Positions 1 through 7,322 of a stretch of 64,000 nucleotides of DNA are shown here, in pieces. The DNA is from Curvibacter lanceolatus ATCC 14669. GTDB lineage: Bacteria; Pseudomonadota; Gammaproteobacteria; Burkholderiales; Burkholderiaceae_C. The notes beneath the pieces are model-generated. The model was given only the letters and a program-made list of their open reading frames with translations. It was not told the origin of the DNA and searched no databases. A program made the translations under genes and the position numbers. How positions within the stretch are numbered: position 1 is the first letter of the stretch; every line of letters begins with the position of its first letter. The stretch covers positions 1-64,000 of the forward strand of contig NZ_KB906270.1 of NCBI RefSeq assembly GCF_000381265.1, read 5' to 3'.

Positions 1-320
1 CCTCCCGTCGGGCACGGCGAGCAGCGCAGACTTGGGCGGATAAAGGGCTCGCGTCTGTTTGAGCGCAGCGAGTTTAGCGAGACCCCGCCCAAGTTGAGCA
101 GCGCAGCGGACCCTGCGCAGCAGGGCGTGCACGTCGGGTCGCCTTTCTTTGCTTACTTTCTTTGGCGAGACAAAGAAAGTGAGGCGCCCGCCGGGGCGCA
201 ATCCCGGCCTCCGCCCTCAAACGAAGCGCAAAGGGACCAGAGCGAAGCGGCGCAACAAGACCACAACCAAGTGGACAAGGCACATCATCCAGATGCAGCC
301 CGCCTCAATCCGCAGGATGA
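1..320. repeat. Intergenic repeat-type DNA with a perfect hairpin
   Basis: No gene is supported here. The stretch has the look of the intergenic repeat DNA that recurs in Comamonadaceae genomes (recalled, not searched). The clearest element is a perfect inverted repeat: ACTTTCTTTG at 155-164 and CAAAGAAAGT at 171-180, with a 6-base GCGAGA loop. It sits in a segment of the form GTCGGGTCGCC(hairpin)GAGGCGCCCGCCGGGGCGC. Open frames on both strands read as low-complexity Arg/Ala/Pro shadows. The right end abuts the OmpA-like gene stop, so the hairpin could also act as a transcript end or barrier. Confidence 0.6.
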
Positions 321-324
321 AAAG

Positions 325-978
325 TTACCCCTTCTCACCCACAAAAATCTCCACCCGCCGATTCCGCGCCCGCCCATCCGCGGTGTCATTGCTGGCCACC
401 GGCTGATGAGAACCCCGGCCCTCGACCATGAAGCGGTCGAAGGGCACGCCACGGGCCACCAGGTAGTCGCGCGTGCTGGCGGCACGGTCTTGCGACAGGG
501 GGTTGTTCACCGCATCGCTGCCGGTGCTGTCGGTGTGGCCCACGATGCGCACCTCGGCGCGCGGGTTGTTGCGCAGGCCCTCGGCAAAGCGGTCCAGGAT
601 GGGGCGCAGGTTGGGCTTGACCACGGCGCTACCGGTGTCGAACGAGATGTCGCTCGGGATGTCGAGCTTGAGCTGGTTGTCTGCGGTCTGCACCACCGTC
701 ACGCCGGTGCCCTGCGTGGCCTGCTCCATGGCGCGCTTTTGCTCGTCCATGTGGCGCGACCAGATGTAGGTGCCCAGGGCGCCGATGCCGGCCCCTACCA
801 CGGCCCCGGTGCCGGCGTTGCCGCCGGTGGCCGAGCTCAGCACCGCGCCGGCCAGGGCGCCGATGCCGGCACCGGCGCCGGTGCGGCGCTGGTTCTCGCT
901 CATGTCGGCGCAGCCGCTCAGCAGGCCAACGGCCAGCACGGGGATCAGAATCAATGAGGATGGGGTGTTCTTGCGCAT
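325..978 (-). CDS. OmpA-family outer-membrane lipoprotein
   Basis: Predicted 217-residue lipoprotein that links the outer membrane to peptidoglycan. The start at 978 is preceded by GGAGAG and opens a short lipoprotein signal ending in the lipobox LLSGC. After the signal comes a glycine-zipper region (about residues 33-70, repeated GAGIGAL motifs), as in YMGG/glycine-zipper proteins. It is followed by a C-terminal OmpA-like domain (about 105-215) with the peptidoglycan-binding signatures FDTGSA, VGHTDSTG, LSQDRAA and GRARNRRVEI. An in-frame start 90 bases upstream adds a segment that does not look like a signal peptide and is rejected. Substrate role is structural; no enzyme activity is expected. 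Confidence 0.9.
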   Translation of the reverse strand: MRKNTPSSLILIPVLAVGLLSGCADMSENQRRTGAGAGIGALAGAVLSSATGGNAGTGAVVGAGIGALGTYIWSRHMDEQKRAMEQATQGTGVTVVQTADNQLKLDIPSDISFDTGSAVVKPNLRPILDRFAEGLRNNPRAEVRIVGHTDSTGSDAVNNPLSQDRAASTRDYLVARGVPFDRFMVEGRGSHQPVASNDTADGRARNRRVEIFVGEKG

Positions 979-1095
979 GATGGGTTCTCTCCTGGATCCA
1001 ACAGACCGATGTCCGGCCAATCTACAGACCGCCCTGAAACGGACGGCGAACCCGCGTTGTAAGCGCAATTGCGGCGCAGTGCCGTGCCCAAAGTG

Positions 1096-1236
1096 CTATT
1101 TTTTGTGTGGTTTTTCGGCTTCAGCGCTCTCGGCACGCGCCGGTTCGCCGCCGCGGCGGCCCGAAAACATGGTCCACCAGACAATCGCCACCAGCACCAG
1201 CAAGGCCAGCAGGGCTTCAAGCAAAATCAGACCCAT
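1096..1236 (-). CDS. 46-residue single-pass membrane protein
   Basis: Small protein beginning MGLILLEALLALLVLVAIVW: one hydrophobic helix (about residues 2-23), then a basic SGRRGG turn and a charged tail ending EKPHKK. AGGAG lies about 9 bases upstream of the ATG on the minus strand, a good ribosome-binding site. The helix-then-Arg pattern predicts a single-pass inner-membrane protein with a cytoplasmic C-terminus. Its start codon overlaps the start region of the divergent mltA gene, and its Shine-Dalgarno lies inside mltA codons. No function is known to me. It could be a minor membrane-complex subunit, but that is speculation. Confidence 0.65.
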   Translation of the reverse strand: MGLILLEALLALLVLVAIVWWTMFSGRRGGEPARAESAEAEKPHKK

Positions 1237-1237
1237 G

Positions 1238-2410
1238 ATGAAAAGACTCCTGTGGAAGGCGGTGATGGCCGTCATTGTAGGAATGCTGGCTTCGTGCGCG
1301 AGCCCACCCCCCAGCAGCCCGACGGCCCCCGCCACCCCCCCGGCCACGCCCGGCGAACCCGCCACCCCCCTGCCGGGCTGGACGCTGAGCGAAGACGAAA
1401 GCCGCCCCTTGCCCCCGCCGCGTGTGCAGGGCAACAGCCGCTGGGTGCCGGTGCGCTGGGCCGAGCTGCCCGGCCTGGGGCAAGACCCGCTGTTCGAGGC
1501 CTGGAACGCCTGGATCAAGAGCTGCGAGCGCCCCGGCCCGGTGTTTGCCCCGCTGTGCGGCGAGGTGCGCCAGCTCAGCATCGCCACGCCCGAAGAGCAA
1601 CTGGGCTGGCTGGTGCGCCGCCTGCAACCCTACCGGGTGGAGAGCCTGGACGGGCAGGCCGAGGGCCTGCTGACCAGCTACTACGAGCCCGTGATCCCGG
1701 CCAGCCGCCTGCCCGGCAACGGCTACAACGTGGCCCTGTACCGTGCCCCTGCCACCCTCAACCAGCGCCGGCCCTGGTACACGCGCCAGGAGATCGACAC
1801 CCTGCCCGAGGCCCAGGCCGCGCTGCGCGGGCGCGAGATCGCCTGGATCGCCGACCCGGTGGAGGCCCTGGTGCTGCACATCCAGGGTTCGGGTCGGCTG
1901 CGCATCACCGAGCCCGATGGCTCGCAACGCCTGGTGCGCCTGGCCTTTGCCGGCACCAACGATCAGCCTTACAAGAGCGTGGGCCGCTGGCTGCTCGACC
2001 AGGGCCAGACCCGCGACGCCACCTGGCCCGGCATCCGCCAGTGGCTGGCGCAGAACCCGCAGCGCACCAACGAGCTGCTGTGGAGCAACCCGCGCTATGT
2101 GTTCTTCCGCGAAGAGGCGCTGTCCACCAGCGACGCCAGCCAGGGCCCGCGCGGCGCCCAGGGTGTGGAGCTGACGCCGGGCCGCTCGATCGCGGTGGAC
2201 CGGCAGAACATCCCCTACGGCACGCCCATGTGGCTGGCCTCCAGCGGGCCCACGGCCCAGCTGCAGCGCCTGGTGCTGGCGCAGGACACCGGCAGCGCCA
2301 TCATCGGCGCGGTGCGGGCCGACTACTTTGCCGGCTGGGGGGCCGATGCAGGCGAGCTGGCTGGGCGGCTCAAGCAGCCGCTGCGCCTGTGGGCGCTGTG
2401 GCCGCGCTGA
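1238..2410 (+). CDS. mltA: Membrane-bound lytic murein transglycosylase A
   Basis: 390-residue outer-membrane lipoprotein that cleaves the MurNAc-GlcNAc bond of peptidoglycan with formation of 1,6-anhydroMurNAc. The signal peptide starts MKRLLWK and has a lipobox ending ASC near residue 20, followed by a Pro/Thr-rich linker. The MltA domain shows SYYEPVIPASR, VLHIQGSGRLR, NPRYVFFRE and LTPGRSIAVD. The C-terminal 3D-type domain carries YGTPMWLAS and the AQDTGSAI segment with the catalytic aspartate, then RADYFAGWG. ATG codons at 1235 and 1238 are both possible. No good Shine-Dalgarno precedes either, unlike the divergent small gene whose ATG overlaps here. Transcription is independent of phoX downstream. 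Confidence 0.93.
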   Translation: MKRLLWKAVMAVIVGMLASCASPPPSSPTAPATPPATPGEPATPLPGWTLSEDESRPLPPPRVQGNSRWVPVRWAELPGLGQDPLFEAWNAWIKSCERPGPVFAPLCGEVRQLSIATPEEQLGWLVRRLQPYRVESLDGQAEGLLTSYYEPVIPASRLPGNGYNVALYRAPATLNQRRPWYTRQEIDTLPEAQAALRGREIAWIADPVEALVLHIQGSGRLRITEPDGSQRLVRLAFAGTNDQPYKSVGRWLLDQGQTRDATWPGIRQWLAQNPQRTNELLWSNPRYVFFREEALSTSDASQGPRGAQGVELTPGRSIAVDRQNIPYGTPMWLASSGPTAQLQRLVLAQDTGSAIIGAVRADYFAGWGADAGELAGRLKQPLRLWALWPR

Positions 2411-2439
2411 GGCACGCGGTGCGGTCTTTTCGGCTGTGC

Positions 2440-2473
2440 TCGTCATGAAGTTGTCATGACCTCGGCCTAGGCT
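2440..2473 (+). promoter_or_regulatory. Candidate Pho box and -10 element upstream of phoX
   Basis: Two 7-mers in direct repeat with the 4-base spacer expected of PhoB sites: TCGTCAT (2440-2446), GAAG, TTGTCAT (2451-2457). The enterobacterial consensus unit is CTGTCAT; matches are 5/7 and 6/7. A -10-like TAGGCT follows at 2468-2473, ten bases past the box, the spacing typical of PhoB-activated promoters. The box lies between the mltA stop (2410) and the phoX start (2544). It predicts induction of phoX by phosphate starvation. Confidence 0.65.
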
Positions 2474-2543
2474 GCCCGGCTTGGCTGGGCTCGTCTTGGC
2501 CCGCGCTCTTGCTCTCGCCAACCCCTACCGGAAAGTTTGCCCC

Positions 2544-4451
2544 ATGTCTGCAGATTCACACACCGCTTCACGCCGCCAGCTGCTGCGTGCCCTGGCCGCC
2601 GCCCCCCTGTTCCCCCTGGGGGGGCTGGCGGGTTGCGCCAGCGCCCCGGCGGCGCGCCCCGCGGCCTTTCGCTCGGTGCGTTTTGAAGGCATGGCGGCGC
2701 CCACGCTGGCCAACCCCCAGGCCATGGCCACGACCACGGTGCAGTCGGCCCTGAGCGTGACCCTGGCCGACGGCAGCCAGCGCACCCAGGCCCTGGCCTA
2801 CCAGCCCTTTTTCATGACAGGCGAGATGCTGCCCGACGGGCAGGGCGGCCAGGTGCTGGCCGGCGGGTACTACGACATCCGCAACCAGCCCATCCTGGAC
2901 CGCTCGCTGCCCGGGCGCGAGCGCCATTTCTACTCTGACTGCCCCGATGGCTCCTCGCTGCTGACCCTGCCCAAAGCCCAGGTGGCAGGGGTCAAGGGCA
3001 ACACGGTGTTTGCCGTGGTGCAGTTCGAGTACGCCACGCGCAACCAGGCCGGCGCCGCCACCTACGGCCAGCTGCCTTCGCCCATCGCCGTGATCACGCT
3101 GGACCAGAACCCCGCCACCGGCGCGCTCAGCGTGGTCAAGTACCACAACGTGGACACCTCCTCGGTGCAGGGCCTGTGGATCACCTGCGGCGCCAGCCTG
3201 TCGCCCTGGAACACGCACCTGTCCAGCGAAGAGTACGAACCCGATGCCTTCGCCCTGGCCAGCAACGCCCAGTTCAAGGCCTTCAGCCAGAACCTGTATG
3301 GCGACGCCGCCAAGGCCAACCCCTACCACTACGGCCACCTGCCCGAGGTGACGGTGCTGCCCGATGGCACGGGCCGCATCGCCAAGCATTACTGCATGGG
3401 CCGCATCTCGCACGAGCTGGTGCAGGTGATGCCCGACGAGCGCACCGCCCTGATGGGCGATGACGCCACCAACGGCGGCCTGTTCATGTTCGTGGCCGAC
3501 CGGGCCCGCGACCTCTCGGCCGGCACCCTGTACGTGGCCACCTGGAAGCAGACCTCCGGCGTGGGCGCGGGTGCGGGTGACATCGGCTGGATCCGCCTGG
3601 GCCATGCGACCAGCGCCGAGATCCGCGCCCTGGTGGACGGCGGCATCCGCCCCGGCGACATCATGGACGTCAAGACCAGCGACCCGGCCGACGCCAACTA
3701 CACCCGCATCCCGTTCAACGGCAAGTTCAACTGGGTCAAGCTCAAGCCCGGCATGGAGAAGGCCGCCGCCTTCCTCGAAACCCACCGCTACGCCGCCCTG
3801 GTGGGCGGCAGCCTGGGCTTCACCAAGATGGAGGGCACCACGGTCAATGCCAAGGACAAGCGCGCCTACTCGGCCATGTCCTACATCCAGACCAGCATGC
3901 TCGATGGTTCGGGTGGCATCCGGGTGCAGGGCCCCAAGGCGGGCGCGGTGTACGAGCACGTGCTGCAAGGCGGCCAGAAGGACAGCAGCGGCCAAGCGAT
4001 CGACAGCGAATGGGTGTCCACCCACATGGAGCCGCCAGCCGCCCTGGTGGGCGTGGACCTGAAGACCCCCGATGCGCTGGGCAACCTGGCGCACGCCGAC
4101 CACATCGCCAACCCCGACAACATCAAGTTCTCCGAGAAGCTGCGCACCCTGTTCATCGGGGAGGACAGCGGCATGCACGTGAACAACTTCCTGTGGGCTT
4201 ACCACGTCGACACGAAGCAGCTCACGCGCATCCTGTCGTGCCCCTCGGGGGCCGAGTCGACCGGCCTGCATGCGGTGGACGAGATCAACGGCTGGACTTA
4301 CGTCATGAGCAACTTCCAGCACCCGGGCGACTGGGAAAAGCCGCTGCATGACAAGGTCAAGGACACGTTGGACCCGCTGGTGCGCGCCAATTTCAAGGAC
4401 CGCTTCGGCGCCTCGGTCGGCTACCTGACCGGGTTCACGCCCAAGGCCTGA
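2544..4451 (+). CDS. phoX: PhoX-family alkaline phosphatase (DUF839)
   Basis: 635-residue exported phosphatase of the PhoX/DUF839 family, metalloenzymes that release phosphate from phosphomonoesters. The start at 2544 opens a twin-arginine signal (SRRQLLRAL) that ends in a lipobox-like LAGC, so Tat export and possible lipidation are predicted. Family-like segments include PFFMTGEM, YYDIRNQPI, GRISHELVQVMPD, DATNGGLFMFVAD, FTKMEGTT and LFIGEDSG. Metal ligands (Fe/Ca in characterised PhoX) are inferred from the family rather than assigned residue by residue. A Pho-box-like repeat lies 87 bases upstream. The gene converges with the Lrp-type regulator. It is distinct from the PhoA-type enzymes further on. 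Confidence 0.88.
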   Translation: MSADSHTASRRQLLRALAAAPLFPLGGLAGCASAPAARPAAFRSVRFEGMAAPTLANPQAMATTTVQSALSVTLADGSQRTQALAYQPFFMTGEMLPDGQGGQVLAGGYYDIRNQPILDRSLPGRERHFYSDCPDGSSLLTLPKAQVAGVKGNTVFAVVQFEYATRNQAGAATYGQLPSPIAVITLDQNPATGALSVVKYHNVDTSSVQGLWITCGASLSPWNTHLSSEEYEPDAFALASNAQFKAFSQNLYGDAAKANPYHYGHLPEVTVLPDGTGRIAKHYCMGRISHELVQVMPDERTALMGDDATNGGLFMFVADRARDLSAGTLYVATWKQTSGVGAGAGDIGWIRLGHATSAEIRALVDGGIRPGDIMDVKTSDPADANYTRIPFNGKFNWVKLKPGMEKAAAFLETHRYAALVGGSLGFTKMEGTTVNAKDKRAYSAMSYIQTSMLDGSGGIRVQGPKAGAVYEHVLQGGQKDSSGQAIDSEWVSTHMEPPAALVGVDLKTPDALGNLAHADHIANPDNIKFSEKLRTLFIGEDSGMHVNNFLWAYHVDTKQLTRILSCPSGAESTGLHAVDEINGWTYVMSNFQHPGDWEKPLHDKVKDTLDPLVRANFKDRFGASVGYLTGFTPKA

Positions 4452-4494
4452 TCAGCCATTTAGACGGACCTTCTCGGCGGGCGCTCTGGTTGGG

Positions 4495-4998
4495 TCAGCG
4501 CGGGCTGCTGGCCTTGCCGCCGGCCGGTGTCAGGTGCCCCAGGGGCAGGGCACTGCTGGCCTTGACCTCGCCCAGCGAGAAGCTGGTGTGCAGGTCTTTC
4601 ACATTGGGCAGGTTGATCAGGCTTTTCAGCGCAAAGCGCGAAAAGCTGTCCAGGTCTTGGGCCACCACCTGCAGCTCGAAGGTGCCGGTGCCGCTGATGT
4701 AGTGGCAGCTGATCACCTCGGGCAACTGGCGGATTGCGTCCTCCAGCTTTTTGGTGGCGTCGCCGGTGTTGCGCTCGGCATCCAGCCGCACAAAGGCCAG
4801 CACGCCCAGGCCGATTTTTTGCCGGTCGATCTCGGCCCGGTAGCCCTTGATGAAGCCCGCCTCTTCGAGCGCCCGCACCCGGCGCCAGCAGGGGGCCGCC
4901 GACAGGCCCACGCGCTGCGCCAGCTCGGCGTTGGTCACCCGGGCATCCGATTGCAGTTCGTTCAGGATGGCGATGTCGAATTTGTCGAGGGAGTCCAC
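4495..4998 (-). CDS. Lrp/AsnC-family transcriptional regulator
   Basis: 167-residue regulator. The N-terminal winged helix (about residues 3-60) reads DKFDIAILNELQSDARVTNAE and continues through RVGLSAAPCWRRVRALEEAG, the standard AsnC-type DNA-binding segment. The C-terminal RAM ligand-binding domain follows, with ISCHYISGTGTFELQV. GTG at 4998 is chosen because upstream sequence, although open, does not resemble the family; the Shine-Dalgarno is weak. The ligand is probably an amino acid, as in the family, but cannot be named. The gene converges with phoX and lies downstream, in the same orientation, of the phosphatase operon. No target operator was identified. Confidence 0.9.
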   Translation of the reverse strand: MDSLDKFDIAILNELQSDARVTNAELAQRVGLSAAPCWRRVRALEEAGFIKGYRAEIDRQKIGLGVLAFVRLDAERNTGDATKKLEDAIRQLPEVISCHYISGTGTFELQVVAQDLDSFSRFALKSLINLPNVKDLHTSFSLGEVKASSALPLGHLTPAGGKASSPR

Positions 4999-5110
4999 GG
5001 GCTGAGGGGGCGAAAAGGTCGATCGGTTGGGGTGAGGGCCGCAGCATAGCCGACAAACAAAAAGAAAGGCCGGCGCAGGGCGCCGGCCTTCGGGGGCTGA
5101 ATCCAGGGGC

Positions 5111-5848
5111 TCAGTCGAGGTAGTCGGAGTAATCCTTCTTGCCGTAGCCATCCAGCCGCGTCCAGGGTGGGGTGGCGGGGGCCGGGATGGCCTGCACCAC
5201 GGTCTTGCGCGAGCCCTGGGGCCCGCTGGACTCCACGCTCACCGGCACCATCAGCTTGTGGTTCCAGACCACGGTCAGGCGGTTGTTGGCCTCCTGGCGT
5301 GTGTAGGTGGTGGTGTCGCCCACCGGCGCGGCGGCCTTGAGCTGCTGCAGCACGGCCGGGTCGATCAGGTGCCAGGCGGCGGGCCAGGAGCCATCGAAGC
5401 CCACGTTGCCGTAGTCGGTGCGGGCGATGTCGATCACCACCTTGTCTTCGGCCGACACCAGGCGCAGGCGCGGCTCGCCGCGCTCGTCGCGGGTGACCCA
5501 GCGTGCGGCGGCGGCCACGTCCAGGTGCTTGTGGGCCTTGTGGCCCTTGGCGTGCTCTTCGTCCGAGTGGGCGTGCGGCGGGATCACACGTTCGATCCAC
5601 ACCATCTGTGGGCGGCGGTGCACGCGCTCGCTGAACTCGGCGGTGCGCTTGACGCCATCGGCGCCCAGCGACACGCTGGTGTGGCGCACCTGCAGGTCCA
5701 GGCTGGGGCCGGAGCCGACGGCCTGGGCCCCACCCTGGGCCCCAGCTTGTGGCGTGCTCTGGGCCGTCGCCCAGGGCGCTGCGGCGGCCAGGCCGCAGGC
5801 CAGTGCGGCCTGCAGCAGGTGGCGGCGCGATGCGGTGTGGGTGCGCAT
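5111..5848 (-). CDS. Tat-exported His-rich protein of the phosphatase operon
   Basis: 245-residue protein I do not recognise. The N-terminus has a twin-arginine signal (ASRRHLLQAALACGLAAAA, cleavage likely near AQS), so it is probably periplasmic. A cluster of His and acidic residues, PHAHSDEEHAKGHKAHKH, lies near residues 91-108 and looks able to bind metal. No catalytic motif was seen. It is the third gene of an operon with two alkaline phosphatases; its ATG overlaps the upstream stop (TGATG at 5846-5850), indicating translational coupling. A role in metal supply to the phosphatases, or as a phosphate-starvation exoprotein, is inferred only from context. Confidence 0.8.
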   Translation of the reverse strand: MRTHTASRRHLLQAALACGLAAAAPWATAQSTPQAGAQGGAQAVGSGPSLDLQVRHTSVSLGADGVKRTAEFSERVHRRPQMVWIERVIPPHAHSDEEHAKGHKAHKHLDVAAAARWVTRDERGEPRLRLVSAEDKVVIDIARTDYGNVGFDGSWPAAWHLIDPAVLQQLKAAAPVGDTTTYTRQEANNRLTVVWNHKLMVPVSVESSGPQGSRKTVVQAIPAPATPPWTRLDGYGKKDYSDYLD

Positions 5849-7284
5849 CAGAAGCCGAAGGCCTGGCGCACCAGGGCGTTCACGCGGGTGTTGTCCAGCG
5901 TGCCCTTGAACGGGGCCTTGCCGGCGCCGGTGGCGAACAGCATCACATCGCCGCCGCCGTGGGTTTCCGAGCCGGCGCTGCCCAGCTGCACGCCCACTTC
6001 CTGCAGGTAGTCCTTGTTGCCCGAGGTGTCGACGTTGCTCAGGTCGTCACGCACCGACTTGCGCGGGCCGCCGCCGTTGCCGAACACCAGGGTGGTGTAG
6101 GGCTTGCCGTCGGCCGCCAGGGCGGTCTGCTTGGTGCGGTTGTTGGTGCTCTTGCCCAGGATGTCGTTGCCCTTGTGCGAGTAGCCGTTGAAGGCCATGG
6201 TGTGGTCGTGGTCGGCCGTCACCACCACCAGGGTGTTGCTCAGGTCGACCTTGGCCAGCACGGCCTTGATGGCGTCGTCGAAGGCGATGGTGTCGGCCAG
6301 GGCGCGCTTGGCATTGGTGCCGTGCAGGGCGTGGTCGATGCGGCCGCCTTCGACCATCAGGAAGTAGCCGCTGCTGTTTTTCGACAGCACGTCCACCGCC
6401 TTGGTGGCCATCTGGGCCAGGCTGGGCTCCTTGGCCGGATCGCGGTCCAGTTCGTAGGACATGTGGCCTTGCGACAGGGCCTGATCAAACAGGCCCAGCA
6501 GGCGGCCGTTGGGGGCTGCGTTGAGGCTGGCGAGGTCGTTCACGAAGGTGTAGCCCTGGCCCTGCATCTCGGCCACCAGGTCGCGCCCGTCGGGGCGGCC
6601 CTTGGGCGTGGTGCTGGCGTTGAAGGGGCGCCAGAAGTAGCTGATGCCGCCCAGCATCACGTCCACGCCCTTGCCCAGCGCGGTGTTGAAGCCGGCGCCA
6701 CCGGGCACGGCCTGGCGCGAGATGTGGTACTCGGCATCGCGGTGGCAGATGTGCGAGTAGGTGGCGGCCGGGGTGGCGTGGGTCAGGCGGGCGGTGGTCA
6801 CCACGCCGGTGGCCTTGCCGGCGGCAATGGCCTGTTCCAGCAGCGTGGGCACGCTGGCGCCGTTGCCGCTGGCCGGGCAGTTGTTGATGGCGTTGCTCAC
6901 GCTGGGGCTCACGCTGGTGTCGGCGCCGGGCTTGATGGCCTGGGTGTTGCCGTCCATGGACAGCACTTCGTTGCGCATCTTCACGCCGGTCATGTAGGCC
7001 GCCATCGAGGGGGCGCTGTCGGTGGTCTGGGCGTCCAGCGAGTAGGTCTTGATGCGGGCGGTGCGCGGCAGGGTTTCCATGGTCAGCTGGCCCGACTCGC
7101 CGTATTTGTAGATGCGGCTGGCGGTGACGGTGACCGGGCCCATGCCGTCACCGAGGAAGAAGATCACGTTCTTGGCTTCACCGGCGGCGAAGGCCTGGCC
7201 GGCGCACAGGGCGCCCAGGGTGAGGGCCAGCAGGCGGTGTGCAAAGCGCGGGCCACGGGGCAGGGAGAGGTTCAACGGGTTCAT
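5848..7284 (-). CDS. Alkaline phosphatase, PhoA superfamily (second paralogue)
   Basis: About 478 residues; periplasmic alkaline phosphatase hydrolysing phosphomonoesters with Zn/Mg. After a Sec signal (ending GQAFAAG) come FFLGDGMG (metal Asp), TDSAPSM (nucleophile Ser), THATPAATYSHICHRD, MVEGGRIDHALHG, TADHDHT and SETHGGGDV, the full set of family metal and catalytic segments. ATG at 7284 gives a normal signal. An alternative ATG at 7321-7323 overlaps the stop of the upstream gene (TGATG), mirroring the overlap with the downstream gene. The protein is clearly paralogous to the upstream phosphatase, consistent with a tandem duplication followed by divergence of the export signal. Confidence 0.92.
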   Translation of the reverse strand: MNPLNLSLPRGPRFAHRLLALTLGALCAGQAFAAGEAKNVIFFLGDGMGPVTVTASRIYKYGESGQLTMETLPRTARIKTYSLDAQTTDSAPSMAAYMTGVKMRNEVLSMDGNTQAIKPGADTSVSPSVSNAINNCPASGNGASVPTLLEQAIAAGKATGVVTTARLTHATPAATYSHICHRDAEYHISRQAVPGGAGFNTALGKGVDVMLGGISYFWRPFNASTTPKGRPDGRDLVAEMQGQGYTFVNDLASLNAAPNGRLLGLFDQALSQGHMSYELDRDPAKEPSLAQMATKAVDVLSKNSSGYFLMVEGGRIDHALHGTNAKRALADTIAFDDAIKAVLAKVDLSNTLVVVTADHDHTMAFNGYSHKGNDILGKSTNNRTKQTALAADGKPYTTLVFGNGGGPRKSVRDDLSNVDTSGNKDYLQEVGVQLGSAGSETHGGGDVMLFATGAGKAPFKGTLDNTRVNALVRQAFGF

Positions 7285-7322
7285 GGCAGTGTTTCCAGAT
7301 CTGGGGTGTGTGGCGGCGCTCA

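Noticed and set aside
2568-4349. Long leftward frame opposite phoX
   Set aside because: His/Gly/Val-rich antisense shadow of a GC-rich gene; the same applies to the long frames opposite the oxidoreductase, secD, pgk and uvrA genes.
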